Assembly (NCBI GenBank): GCA_017410065.1
Contig: JAFQRL010000033.1
Span: 1 to 55,465, forward strand
Source of the DNA: Clostridia bacterium
Lineage (GTDB): Bacteria > Bacillota > Clostridia > Oscillospirales > CAG-272
Direction of reading: 5' to 3'
Length of the DNA: 55,465 nucleotides
Shown: positions 34,301-41,975 of the stretch, piece by piece
Layout: each line of letters opens with the position of its first letter
Numbering within the stretch: the stretch's first letter is position 1
Translations under genes and position numbers: made by a program
Notes under the pieces: generated by a model
What the model saw: the letters and a program-made list of their open reading frames with translations, nothing else
Told to the model about the DNA's origin: nothing
Databases searched by the model: none

Positions 34301-36623
34301 GAGAGCCGTCAAGACCTATGATCTCGGGCAGCTCACCCGAATAGGTGTATCTTGTTCCGTCGTATTCGATAGTTACGTCTGTGAACTTTATCTCCGTGAT
34401 ATCATATTCGGCATAAGAAACATTCACGGGAACTGTTGCCTTGCAGCCGAGATAGGACACGAGCACGGCGGTGTCGCCAAAGCGCAGGCTGTCTGCCGTT
34501 TGATATGAGATCGAAAGAAGCTCCGCGCCGACAAGCTCCTCCCTGCCGCTGTTATATTTAGCAAGAGCTGTGAGCCCCGCCGCGGAGAGCTTCTCAAATG
34601 CAATATAATCGGTCTTTTTCGGGTGTGTAACGATGCTGATGCCGACAAGCTTCTCCTCAAGTATCTCAAACGGGATTGGCTCTGATTTTATTCCGCTGTA
34701 ATTATCGGTTGCCGCGACCTCGCAAACAAGATAATATTTTCCTGTAAGCTTTGGTTTACATTCGGCGTATTTTCCGTCTCTTATCTCATAAAAACGATAC
34801 ACGGGGGTGCCCCAAACGGACGATGCGCTCGGTGCAGGCTCGCTACCCGCAAAAACGTTTGCTACCCTTGGAGGACTGATCCATCCGTTTTCCGCAGGTA
34901 ATATTTCAAGGGGTAAATTTGCCTTGCTATCTCCGTTTTCAAAGGCATAGTTTTCTTTATCGTAAAGCTCTATAACAACAGTATATGATCCCGCATTTAC
35001 AGGTCGCGGCTCGGTTATACTGTAAACGTCGTTCTCGCGGAGCCCCGATAGCTTTTCGACTCCGTCAAAATATTGGCTATCAAGCCTTGGCAAATCAATT
35101 TCTTTAGGAACAATATTTACGCTTATTCCTTCAATCAATACGGTTACGCTCGCCGTTCTGTGGCGGTAGGTTACCTTGCAGGAATACTCTCCGCTTTCCC
35201 CGACCCGAATTACGGATAGCTCGCTTCCCCGAAACACCGTCAAGCCATCTAATATCCATTCAAATTCGCAAAATCCTCCGTCACTGTCAAGAGGATGTGT
35301 AACAGATGAAAAGCCGACAGTATGGGTACTGCCCGTGTACTCTGCAGTGTATGAATCAATCGAAATGGCGGGAGGTTGCAGTGCAAAGGACGCAAAAAGC
35401 TCTGTGTCCTCATCTACTGTGCGATCTGCTTTTATCACTCCCTCAGCATCCATCCAGCCGACAAAGTCGTAGCCCACCCGATCACCTGTTTCGAATCCCG
35501 TGATCGTCTCGCCCGAAAGTCTGTATTCCGTGTGACAAAGCAACCCCTCCGAATAATACCTCACGGTGTACGGAAGATATACCGCAAGAAAATTACGCTC
35601 GTCTCTGCCCTCGTATTTATCAAAATACGTTAGCTTATATTCCACGCCTTCCTGGTTTTTGAGGGTTATGCGCCCCACAGACTCGGGGGTTGCCGAATAG
35701 AACAGCTCGGTCAAGCTTCCATTGACTAATTCCCCTGTGTACTCAATATTCAAATGCGAGCTTGGAAGCTCATCCGAAAGGGTTATCGGTCTATCGGTAA
35801 TAATATCCGTGTCAACGCCCGAGATCAGCACACCTCCAAGCAGAAGCGACGAATCGTTATAAACGGCGGCACCGACGGCACATTCAACTCTGCCGCCTGT
35901 CAGCTCGGCTTTGCCGTAATACAGCTCAATGGCAGGCGACTTGCTCTCCGAAACGACACATCCCGACCGAAGCGCGAGAGCTGCCGTAGAGGAGTAATCA
36001 AGCAAAACACCGACTCCTCGCCTTGCATATATCTCCGAATTTTCAATATTAAGCGAGCCACCCTTCAGCCTTATGGCAACCGATGCGGAAGAGGTGAAGG
36101 AAAGCTCGGTAAAATCAACGCACGCCCCCACGCCGACCGTGAGTGTTCCGCTAATATCAAGATCGCCTGTGAATATGAAATCTCCCCTTGGTATTTCGGC
36201 TCCCGAGGCGGACTTTACGCCGTTAAACGCAACACGCCCCCCGTCGATCGACGAAAGTATATCGGAAAGCTCCCCCTCTCTTATCAGCACGGGAGAGTCG
36301 CCCTCGTATTTATAAAGTCCAAGGTCTTCCCCCGAGCCTGAAATGATGTAATCGGCGGTGTAACCGACAGTTCCAAGAGTCTCCCCCTCCGCCATATTCA
36401 CCGATGAAGATAGGGAGTAAAGCATCTCCTCGCCGCCATTCATTTCGCCGTCATCCGGATAGGCTTCTGCGCTCGGAGTTGAATTCACTTGCCACACTGC
36501 CCGAGAAGGCTTGTCCTCTTCATCAAGGATATGTTCGGCTTCCTCGCTCGCCGCTCTGACGGTTATTGTCAGGGCACAGATCATAGAGATCAGCACCGAG
36601 ATCATAAACAAGGTCTTTTTCAT
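31368..36623 (-). CDS. giant repeat surface protein with cytoplasmic uL15-like tail
   Basis: The protein has 1751 residues from MKKTLFMI (36623, GAGGAC ahead). In order: a signal peptide; a right-handed beta-helix region (about 100-290); an InlB B-repeat-like unit ending YDFVGWMDAEG (about 350-415); and then a long array of Ig-like and MBG-like units (FVYSGETLSPSA about 830, LVYNGELLAPTA about 1060). A two-domain module beginning NGWISPP (about 576) recurs at NKWVTHP (about 1111). One membrane helix of about 20 Leu/Ile/Val lies near 1494-1514. An acidic linker and a final 85 residues that closely match the C-terminal half of ribosomal protein uL15 (VNVDxL, LKxxGLV, KVLxxGxxxKxLxVxAxxFSxSA, GGxA) follow. 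No sortase motif. Likely a wall-spanning adhesin that signals or anchors inside. Confidence 0.85.
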   Translation of the reverse strand: MKKTLFMISVLISMICALTITVRAASEEAEHILDEEDKPSRAVWQVNSTPSAEAYPDDGEMNGGEEMLYSLSSSVNMAEGETLGTVGYTADYIISGSGEDLGLYKYEGDSPVLIREGELSDILSSIDGGRVAFNGVKSASGAEIPRGDFIFTGDLDISGTLTVGVGACVDFTELSFTSSASVAIRLKGGSLNIENSEIYARRGVGVLLDYSSTAALALRSGCVVSESKSPAIELYYGKAELTGGRVECAVGAAVYNDSSLLLGGVLISGVDTDIITDRPITLSDELPSSHLNIEYTGELVNGSLTELFYSATPESVGRITLKNQEGVEYKLTYFDKYEGRDERNFLAVYLPYTVRYYSEGLLCHTEYRLSGETITGFETGDRVGYDFVGWMDAEGVIKADRTVDEDTELFASFALQPPAISIDSYTAEYTGSTHTVGFSSVTHPLDSDGGFCEFEWILDGLTVFRGSELSVIRVGESGEYSCKVTYRHRTASVTVLIEGISVNIVPKEIDLPRLDSQYFDGVEKLSGLRENDVYSITEPRPVNAGSYTVVIELYDKENYAFENGDSKANLPLEILPAENGWISPPRVANVFAGSEPAPSASSVWGTPVYRFYEIRDGKYAECKPKLTGKYYLVCEVAATDNYSGIKSEPIPFEILEEKLVGISIVTHPKKTDYIAFEKLSAAGLTALAKYNSGREELVGAELLSISYQTADSLRFGDTAVLVSYLGCKATVPVNVSYAEYDITEIKFTDVTIEYDGTRYTYSGELPEIIGLDGSHLNITVSGGGRDVGEYELTLSFSTDSLNYAVPEPIRATLKILPRKVMLVWSDEEFVYSGETLSPSAYYTDVFGVRRYPTVFGGAASAGGPYEAVAQAEKNYIFENPSIGFSISKAEIDVSTVRWSTETFIYNGEERRVELLGLPRELTLLGYTDNKATEAGKYTARAIIAYDERNYLPPTLPSLAWEITKAHYDTSSFSVGSVKITFDGAEHFPQIIGELPVGKDGSSPTYSFSGGATHVAEGEVSVLVEFFTSSKNYYPPEPITATVQIEPLGITVEWQGTELVYNGELLAPTAHSPYTSIRVDGGATAAGRHTAKAISENTDYDVISPEIEFIIRKAENKWVTHPAISNIYEGGELSPRGEPFAGELKFIYYSSEAFDAPCEEPREAGVYYMVAYAEESENHLSLRTEPIRFEIIKVVAVAIRAELVRGELYAMETLSDEDILITLIFNNGKEEIWSGEREINYQHAESLRARDTELFITACGFSSVIGIEVKRATLDTSRVAWTNTLAVYSGKPQSPELLGLPEGVELISLGDAQFINAGQYEVRPLISYDEENYEPPSLPPCVFTIKRQTVTPPILQILTYNGAEQEIPITSELFTLWAEPIIGAGKYLVKAELCDPDNYEFAGGESSIELPLTVLPIELVYRVSNAELYLFEELGKVDREHIGGEVIEGDELTITQRISGNKIILSSSNPNYSVRVVGGNITRYSTLSPEALARLVLIVLIVLLLIIILLLLYFGRHRLFELALVLKHRIRESVARRDKRTEPCEAAPSDADDKDVSNEHREPNADQRCEENKYQSQNLEGEDTEIEEGSYADDEAEDEKEKRDEKEIKSNDSRNDDISESYHELTVSEAEGVDMEKADSLITDSLAKDLIKRGRETVRTEGKAHSIINVDTLSEGFTSGERVDVNILKSRGLVPYDTAYLKVLARGIIDKPLKVYANEFSLSAVKMIALTGGEAIRVVTLRERSEKDRSQK

Positions 36624-36656
36624 ATTTGTCCTCTGTTTTCCAGTATTTTCCATTAG

Positions 36657-36685
36657 ATTATACCACCCGAGGACGACTTCTTCAA
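36657..36685 (-). promoter_or_regulatory. promoter of the giant surface-protein gene
   Basis: Minus strand TTGAAG (36680-36685), 17 bases, TATAAT (36657-36662), about 34 bases ahead of the chosen ATG. This supports the start at 36623, since the longer reading frame would begin at the -10 box. Confidence 0.7.
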
Positions 36686-36783
36686 GCCTTTTCGTCGCAA
36701 GGATTTTTACATTCTGCGACCCACTCCATCATATTAAAACAAGCCCTCTCTCGCTTTTTTTAAAACCGACAATATTTGATTCG

Positions 36784-36884
36784 AAAAAAAGAAAAGCGGA
36801 GCAAGCATTAAAGCCCGCACCGAAGGGCAATCTTGCCCACAGCACTTTGCTTATTACTTACTCCGTTTTAATAATCTCCGCTTT
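36784..36884 (-). terminator. long bidirectional-looking terminator behind trxA-FTR
   Basis: AAAGCGGAG (36793-36801) pairs with CTCCGCTTT (36876-36884), with AGCA/TGCT and GGGCAA/TTGCCC stems inside. The minus strand runs into TTTTCTTTTTTT. It fills most of the 260 bases between the giant-protein promoter and the FTR-like gene. Confidence 0.65.
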
Positions 36885-36950
36885 ATATCGGCAGTTACGA
36901 ACGATGGAAAAAGCTTTATAAAGCACAATTAAGCAGCCCCGTAAAAGGAC

Positions 36951-37148
36951 TTACTTTTCCTTATAATAGAGCATACAATGGCAATATCCCTCAAAATCCG
37001 CATCTGCTATCTGGCGGCGGAATTCAAGGCACATACATTTATTTTCCTCGGTGCGCTCAAGGCGACAGGGACAGTAGCCGCCCGTCCTTTTGAGTCCCTC
37101 CTTGACCGCATCAACGACCTCTTTATTTTCGTTAAACCTGATCTTCAT
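36951..37148 (-). CDS. ferredoxin:thioredoxin reductase catalytic-chain-like protein
   Basis: The protein has 65 residues from MKIRFNEN at 37148, one base after the trxA stop. All six cysteines of the FTR beta chain are present as CPC, CMC and CHC (YCPCRLER, NKCMC, GYCHCMLYYK). They can hold a 4Fe-4S cluster and a redox disulfide. The CxC spacings are 9 and 15, whereas the plant/cyanobacterial chain has 16 and 8; the sum is equal. It would pass electrons from ferredoxin to the adjacent thioredoxin without NADPH. No variable (alpha) chain gene is nearby. Confidence 0.82.
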   Translation of the reverse strand: MKIRFNENKEVVDAVKEGLKRTGGYCPCRLERTEENKCMCLEFRRQIADADFEGYCHCMLYYKEK

Positions 37149-37149
37149 A

Positions 37150-37461
37150 TCATTTATACTGCTCAATCATCTTGCGAAGCTTGTCCGCAGGCACGTAGCC
37201 CACCGACATATCAAGGAAGGTGTTATCCTTGACGAAGGCAACGAAGGGAATGCTCTGCACCTTGAACTGCATAGCAAGGGTGGTCTCCTTATCAACGTTT
37301 ACCTTGGCAAACTTGACATCGGGGTATTCCTCCTCAAGGCTATGGAGAGTGGGCGCAAGCATCTTGCAGGGACCGCACCAATCCGCATAGAGATCTATTA
37401 CGACGAGCCCCGAGTGCTCCTCAACCTCGGCTTTGAAGTTTTCTGATGTTAATTCAAGCAT
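37150..37461 (-). CDS. trxA: thioredoxin
   Basis: This 103-residue classical thioredoxin has YADWCGPCKMLAP (active-site W-C-G-P-C about 28-32) and the cis-proline in SIPFVAF. It reduces disulfides in cytosolic proteins. Its stop is one base from the FTR-like start, so electrons probably come from ferredoxin through that partner. A promoter lies at 37506-37535. Confidence 0.96.
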   Translation of the reverse strand: MLELTSENFKAEVEEHSGLVVIDLYADWCGPCKMLAPTLHSLEEEYPDVKFAKVNVDKETTLAMQFKVQSIPFVAFVKDNTFLDMSVGYVPADKLRKMIEQYK

Positions 37462-37505
37462 TTTTTATTCCTTTCCTTTTATACTTGGTTATAACCTACG
37501 GTTTT

Positions 37506-37535
37506 ATTCTATCATAACGAAAGCTGTGTTGTCAA
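37506..37535 (-). promoter_or_regulatory. promoter of trxA
   Basis: Minus strand TTGACA (37530-37535), 18 bases, TAGAAT (37506-37511). Confidence 0.65.
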
Positions 37536-37582
37536 TAATAAATTTCAACTACAACAGTTTTTTTAGAATTTACAAATAGTAT

Positions 37583-37611
37583 TTGATTTTTCCCTCCGCA
37601 TAATGTATTAT
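37583..37611 (+). promoter_or_regulatory. promoter of the thioesterase gene
   Basis: TTGATT (37583-37588), 17 bases, TATTAT (37606-37611), 35 bases before the start codon. Confidence 0.65.
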
Positions 37612-37646
37612 ATTTTTGACAACCTTTGATTTTGGAGAAAAAGAAA

Positions 37647-38357
37647 ATGGATGATTTCAGAATAAAAACCGAGGTCAACGTTCACGACATAGACTATAAC
37701 GGCGTGGCGAAGGCTTCCTCGGTATTAAGATATATACAATCTGCCGCAGACAGTCAGCTCGTTGAAAACGGAATGAGCTACGACGAGCTTAAGGAAATGA
37801 ACAGAGCCTTTATCCTTTCAAGAATAAAGCTTGAGATCCTCTCGCCCCTCCGTCAAGGCACGCCGCTCACCGCTATCACCTTCCCCTGTGAAAGCCGCGG
37901 TTACAGCTTTCTGCGCTGTTACGGTCTTGAGGCGGACGGTGTATGCGTTGCGAGAGCAATATCTCTTTGGGCTCTTATAAATACAAACGACCGCTCTCTC
38001 GTTCGCGTGAACGATTTTGATCTGAAGCTTCAAACCCTTCCCCCTCTCGACCTAGCTATGAGCCGCTTCAGGATGCCCGACGGGCTGATAGACGTTGGCG
38101 GCTATGGGGTCCATTACGGCGACGTGGACAGAAATATGCATATGAATAACACAAAGTACCCCGATATGTATTCAAACTTCCTTCCTTTGGTCGGAAAGCG
38201 AATAAGCTCCATCACCATAAGCTATATGAATGAGGCGGCGCTTGGCGAAAAGCTCAGGGTACTCCGTGCCGAGCAAAACGGACTTCACTATTTCCGCACG
38301 ATTCGCTCGGACGGACAGATAAACTCCGAGGCAGAGATCGAGCTTGCTGATATTTAA
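37647..38357 (+). CDS. acyl-ACP thioesterase (FatA/FatB-like)
   Basis: The protein has 236 residues from MDDFRIKTEVNVHDID, the first ATG with a fitting GGAG. It is a double hot-dog protein: DYNGVAKASSVLRYIQSAA in the first half, and NMHMNNTKYPDMYSNFL (the N-x-H-x-N-N-x-x-Y active-site motif) opening the second. It releases fatty acids from acyl carrier protein. The second half is intact, so both hot dogs are present. Monocistronic, with its own promoter and a clear terminator at 38492-38542. Confidence 0.9.
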   Translation: MDDFRIKTEVNVHDIDYNGVAKASSVLRYIQSAADSQLVENGMSYDELKEMNRAFILSRIKLEILSPLRQGTPLTAITFPCESRGYSFLRCYGLEADGVCVARAISLWALINTNDRSLVRVNDFDLKLQTLPPLDLAMSRFRMPDGLIDVGGYGVHYGDVDRNMHMNNTKYPDMYSNFLPLVGKRISSITISYMNEAALGEKLRVLRAEQNGLHYFRTIRSDGQINSEAEIELADI

Positions 38358-38491
38358 AGAGCCTGTTTTCTTGCGTTTGTGAAATATCAGCATCCTTTAC
38401 AATTGCAAATATTGCTATCTTGCTTTCAAAATATCATATTAGTCGATTATTTTTGAATATTTACGACATTTTTCTTTCATTTTTAAAATTC

Positions 38492-38542
38492 AGACTTCAT
38501 TTCCTTGAGTGCAGACTCGGATTTGAAGTCTTTTGTTTTTTT
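38492..38542 (+). terminator. terminator of the thioesterase gene
   Basis: AGACTTCA pairs with TGAAGTCT around an inner GAGT/ACTC stem, then TTTTGTTTTTTT. It lies 135 bases past the stop. The rest of the 435-base gap to 38793 holds one leader hairpin and nothing else I could identify. Confidence 0.7.
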
Positions 38543-38718
38543 GAGCCTTGTATTATTTTTGGATATTTTATGCTCGTGCGATCGGATCATTGAGCAAGCG
38601 CTCACAAAAAGCGCAATTTATGCAATAATTTTAACTTTCTCAAAACACACCGTTTTTCTTCCCCTCTTTTTCGCACGACACGGATCTTTAAAATGTGGTA
38701 TACTGTTTACAGACGGCG

Positions 38719-38765
38719 GCAAGCGGCTATGATCTGCCAAGTATACGGCTTGCCCTTGCCAATAA
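38719..38765 (+). promoter_or_regulatory. hairpin leader before the DUF6514 gene
   Basis: GGCAAGC and GCTTGCC pair in the leader, about 30 bases before the DUF6514 start. A TATACT box (38698-38703) stands upstream, with a poor -35. No known riboswitch pattern was recognised. Confidence 0.35.
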
Positions 38766-38792
38766 AACGCCCCTAAAAATTAAGGAGAAATT

Positions 38793-39089
38793 ATGAAACA
38801 AAGAGAAAAGACCACAGAGCGTTTAGTTAAGCGCGACGAGATAACAGACGGAGGAATAAACTACGTTTACGAGCTGTCCGTGAGCGAAAACAAAAATCAG
38901 GCAAGCTTCAGGTTGCCGCTATATTCGGTGTGCGTTTATATGACGGAGCCCGACGGAACCGAAAGCTCATCACGGCTTGACGACGTCTTTTATGATGCGG
39001 GTCAGGCTCTGCTCTTTTACGACAAGGTGGTGAAAAATCTTGCAACGCCTATCGATCTTTCTTACATACTTGAGGATGAGATGCACTAA
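38793..39089 (+). CDS. DUF6514 family protein
   Basis: This is a 98-residue soluble protein. YELSVSENKNQASFRLPLYSVCVYM is a central beta hairpin, then a helix (YDAGQALLFYDKVVKN) and a closing PIDLSYILEDEM. The pattern YxVxVxMxxxDG...D...L...V.NxATPxxL is what I know as DUF6514, small proteins of Clostridia with no assigned function. AAGGAG ahead. It stands alone between two terminator-like regions. A 24-base hairpin (AAGGCT-CAAT-AGCCTT) follows at about 39121-39136. Confidence 0.75.
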   Translation: MKQREKTTERLVKRDEITDGGINYVYELSVSENKNQASFRLPLYSVCVYMTEPDGTESSSRLDDVFYDAGQALLFYDKVVKNLATPIDLSYILEDEMH

Positions 39090-39203
39090 CTCCTGCTTTG
39101 GGGACGGTATTCTGAATTAAAAAGGCTCAATAGCCTTCGGGGCAGAGTGAGCAATTCGCACCGCTTGGTTGCTTACGGAAACAGCACTCCTCATTGTGAC
39201 GTA

Positions 39204-39232
39204 TTGACAAAGCCGTAAAGTTATGCTATTAT
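39204..39232 (+). promoter_or_regulatory. promoter of gpsA
   Basis: TTGACA (39204-39209), 17 bases, TATTAT (39227-39232). A small hairpin CGCCCGA-TCGGGCG (39253-39270) lies in the short leader, and the ribosome site is weak (ACGGA), so translation may be controlled there. Confidence 0.7.
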
Positions 39233-39289
39233 TATTTTAGAAAATTTATTTTCGCCCGAGCCTTCGGGCGTTAAGAAACGGATAATAAT

Positions 39290-40300
39290 ATGAAGATATG
39301 CGTGCTTGGTGCAGGCACCTGGGGCGTTGCTCTCGCCTCCCTGCTTGCAAAAAATAATCACGAGGTCGTGCTTTGGTCGGCCATCCCCGAAGAGATCGAG
39401 GAGCTGAAAGAAAGCGGAGCTCACAAAAATCTCCCCGGGGCAATACTGCCCGTCGGTATAAGCTACACCGCGGATATTTCGGTCGCTATGGCAGATGCGG
39501 AGCTTTGCCTTTTCGTGGTTCCGTCCCAATTTATCAGATCCACCGCAAGGGTGGTCTCCCCTCACGTGAGGGACGGGCTTATCGTTGTGAACGCCGCCAA
39601 GGGTATTGAAAGCGGCTCGCTTCTCACGATGACAGAGGTTATAAGAGATGAATTCGAAAAATGCGGCAGAGTCTCGGGCTATCACATTGCCGCGCTTTCG
39701 GGTCCCACTCACGCAGAGGAGGTCGCTCTCGGGCTTCCCACCTCTATCGTTGCCGCCTGCGAGGACGAGCGGGTCGCTCTCACGGTGGCAGAGGTCTTTA
39801 AAAACTCCTGTATGAGAGTATATATAAACACCGACGTGCTTGGCGTTGAGCTTTGCGGCGCAATGAAAAATATTATCGCTATTGCCGCAGGAATCTGCCG
39901 CGGAATAGAATTCGGGGATAACGCAAAGGCTATGCTCATAACGCGCGGTATGCGCGAAATAACCCGTCTCGGACTTGCTATGGGCTGCGAGCGCGAGACC
40001 TTCAACGGCCTTGCGGGTATCGGAGATCTGATCGTCACCTGCACCTCCGTCCATAGCCGTAATAACCGTTGCGGCGAGCTTATCGGCAAGGGTTATACCT
40101 ACGATGAAGCCGCCAGAGAAATCGGAATGGTCGTTGAGGGCTATCACGCGCTAAAGGCGGCAATGGAGCTTTCCGAAAAATATTCCGTAGAGCTTCCCAT
40201 CACCTTCGGCGTGGACAGAGTCATCCACGGCGGAGTCTCCCCTTACGTTGTTATAAGAGAGCTTATGCTCCGAGACGTTAAGGACGAGCTGAAAATTTAA
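39290..40300 (+). CDS. gpsA: glycerol-3-phosphate dehydrogenase [NAD(P)+]
   Basis: This enzyme reduces dihydroxyacetone phosphate to sn-glycerol-3-phosphate for phospholipids. The 336 residues start with the Rossmann loop VLGAGTWGVALASLL. The chain continues with LFVVPSQFIR, NAAKGIE, ALSGPTHAEEVALG and CGAMKNIIAIAAGI (catalytic Lys), then GLAGIGDLIVTC near the C-terminal domain. Full length. It supplies the substrate used by PlsY, encoded 11 kb to the right. A strong terminator follows at 40328. Confidence 0.97.
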   Translation: MKICVLGAGTWGVALASLLAKNNHEVVLWSAIPEEIEELKESGAHKNLPGAILPVGISYTADISVAMADAELCLFVVPSQFIRSTARVVSPHVRDGLIVVNAAKGIESGSLLTMTEVIRDEFEKCGRVSGYHIAALSGPTHAEEVALGLPTSIVAACEDERVALTVAEVFKNSCMRVYINTDVLGVELCGAMKNIIAIAAGICRGIEFGDNAKAMLITRGMREITRLGLAMGCERETFNGLAGIGDLIVTCTSVHSRNNRCGELIGKGYTYDEAAREIGMVVEGYHALKAAMELSEKYSVELPITFGVDRVIHGGVSPYVVIRELMLRDVKDELKI

Positions 40301-40327
40301 GCATTTTCACTATTTTTTAAAAAATAT

Positions 40328-40353
40328 CCCCGCCGCAGAAATTTGCGGCGGGG
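40328..40353 (+). terminator. terminator of gpsA
   Basis: CCCCGCCGCA pairs with TGCGGCGGGG (10 GC-rich pairs); the following ACTGTTGTTTTA is moderately T-rich. Confidence 0.7.
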
Positions 40354-40438
40354 ACTGTTGTTTTATTTGAGCTTCTTATTCGATGCAAAATGCTTAAAAA
40401 CAGAGATATTAACTTGGCAGTTATTCTGCGTTACTTTG

Positions 40439-40819
40439 TCATTGTTTTGTTATTTCTATTATATCAAACGCAGGATACAAATTGTACTTTTTGTATTGTG
40501 CTTTTATTCTGCTCAAGTAATTAGTATATTCAAAAATAGTAGTTTTTTCGTCAAACGAATCAACTATGTCCGTTTCAGCAAAATAATAATTATTGGGGTC
40601 TCTTGGATCAAGAGTTCCTCCATAACCAATTTCAGATTGTGTTGATATTTCGACCCTATGCCACCAACGTATTTCAGATATATAGCACCCGGCTTGAATT
40701 ACATATTCAACAAGTTTTTGAGGGTCATCTGATATAGTCTCGGTGGCTATACACTTTTCCATAGACAGATTACCAATTGTGACAATTGTATGTTCTTTCA
40801 AAAATTCAAATAAACTCAT
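40439..40819 (-). CDS. hypothetical protein, possibly an immunity-type protein
   Basis: The protein has 126 residues from MSLFEFLKE at 40819 with GGAGGG ahead. It is soluble and acidic with many aromatic residues. EIRWWHRVEIS and GGTLDPRDPNNYYFAETDI are the striking segments, followed by a helix and a strand. The gene is AT-richer than its neighbours and stands alone, which suggests later arrival. The shape resembles small immunity proteins of polymorphic toxin systems, but no family is recognised and no toxin gene is near. Confidence 0.65.
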   Translation of the reverse strand: MSLFEFLKEHTIVTIGNLSMEKCIATETISDDPQKLVEYVIQAGCYISEIRWWHRVEISTQSEIGYGGTLDPRDPNNYYFAETDIVDSFDEKTTIFEYTNYLSRIKAQYKKYNLYPAFDIIEITKQ

Positions 40820-40927
40820 AAGCCCTCCATTAAGAATCCCATTGTATAACATTTTATAAAAAAGAGAGCATTTAGGATCAAAGCCGATATGCTCTCTGCT
40901 GTTATTTGCACCACGTTATGCAAGAGG

Positions 40928-41779
40928 TCACTTCGCGTTATAATAAACTATTTCACCTGCGGGGACTGAATGGGTGAGCCAGACGTTACCGCCGATGGTG
41001 GCACCGTCGCCGATCCTTGTGTTTCCGCCGAGGATGGTGGCGTTTGCGTATATAACAACGTTATTGCCAATATCGGGGTGACGCTTGATGCCCTTAACGG
41101 GGTTGCCGTCTTCGTCAAGCTCGAAGCTTTTTGCACCGAGGGTTACTCCCTGATATATCTTCACTCTGTTTCCGATGGTGGTGGTCTCGCCTATGACTAT
41201 ACCTGTGCCGTGATCTATGAAGAAGTATTCACCGATGGTGGCACCTGCGTGGATATCAACGCCTGTTTTTTCGTGGGCGTACTCGGTCATAATGCGTGGC
41301 ATATAGGGTATTCTGCGGCGATAAAGCTCGTGGGCTATGCGATAAATGGATATTGCATAGAAGCCGGGGTATGCTAATATTATCTCCTCGGGAGAGCGAG
41401 CGGCGGGGTCTCCCTCGTATATTGCTATAACGTCCTTCATAAGCATTGCCTTGATAGATGGGAGAGACTCCAGCACCTCGTATGCCACCGACTCTGTGTC
41501 CACCACGGTATCCTCGTTGAAGAAGGCGTAAGCCGAGGTAAGCTGACGCTTCAGGAGCAGAAACAGCTCGTCGCAAAGTGCCTCGCGGCTTTTGCCCTTA
41601 TCCTCGCTTATTCTGAAATATTCGGGGAACATAAGGCTTTGTATTTTTTTCACGATCTTAATGACCTCGTTACGGGAGGGCACCATAACCGTGTGCTTAT
41701 TGAAATAATCGTATTCGCAGATCTCCGTGGCATCAAGCGCGCCGAGAACGTCTGCTATAACATCTTCGTGACTTTTCAT
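40928..41779 (-). CDS. cysE: serine O-acetyltransferase
   Basis: This enzyme makes O-acetylserine for cysteine synthesis. The 283 residues comprise a helical N-terminal domain (about 1-150) and a left-handed beta-helix with hexapeptide turns. DIHAGATIGEYFFIDHGTGIVIGETTTIGNRVKIYQGVTLGA contains the catalytic D-H and H residues. The long N-terminal helical domain resembles the extended bacterial SAT form. The C-terminus is short (VPAGEIVYYNAK). Own promoter at 41809-41837, divergent from the helicase gene. Confidence 0.93.
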   Translation of the reverse strand: MKSHEDVIADVLGALDATEICEYDYFNKHTVMVPSRNEVIKIVKKIQSLMFPEYFRISEDKGKSREALCDELFLLLKRQLTSAYAFFNEDTVVDTESVAYEVLESLPSIKAMLMKDVIAIYEGDPAARSPEEIILAYPGFYAISIYRIAHELYRRRIPYMPRIMTEYAHEKTGVDIHAGATIGEYFFIDHGTGIVIGETTTIGNRVKIYQGVTLGAKSFELDEDGNPVKGIKRHPDIGNNVVIYANATILGGNTRIGDGATIGGNVWLTHSVPAGEIVYYNAK

Positions 41780-41808
41780 AATCGTCTCCGTGTTTATTTA
41801 TTAATGAC

Positions 41809-41837
41809 ATTTTAGCATAAGTTTGTTGTTTTTTCAA
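41809..41837 (-). promoter_or_regulatory. promoter of cysE
   Basis: Minus strand TTGAAA (41832-41837), 17 bases, TAAAAT (41809-41814). Confidence 0.65.
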
Positions 41838-41910
41838 TACCGTGAGTGATATTTTTTAAAAATGTGGGAGCGGTCAACCCGAATTTTGCCATTTTCTTTA
41901 CGTCATTTTA

Positions 41911-41939
41911 TTGATTTTTAATTTATCGTGTGATATAAT
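41911..41939 (+). promoter_or_regulatory. promoter of the helicase-nuclease gene
   Basis: TTGATT (41911-41916), 17 bases, TATAAT (41934-41939), 36 bases before the start codon. Confidence 0.7.
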
Positions 41940-41975
41940 TATATTCGATACAACTTTTCTGAACAGGAGATAAAA

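Noticed and set aside
39221..40147. 308-codon open frame opposite gpsA
   Set aside because: It lies wholly antisense to a clear gpsA gene, has no ribosome site and its protein has no sensible pattern; it is a by-product of codon use.
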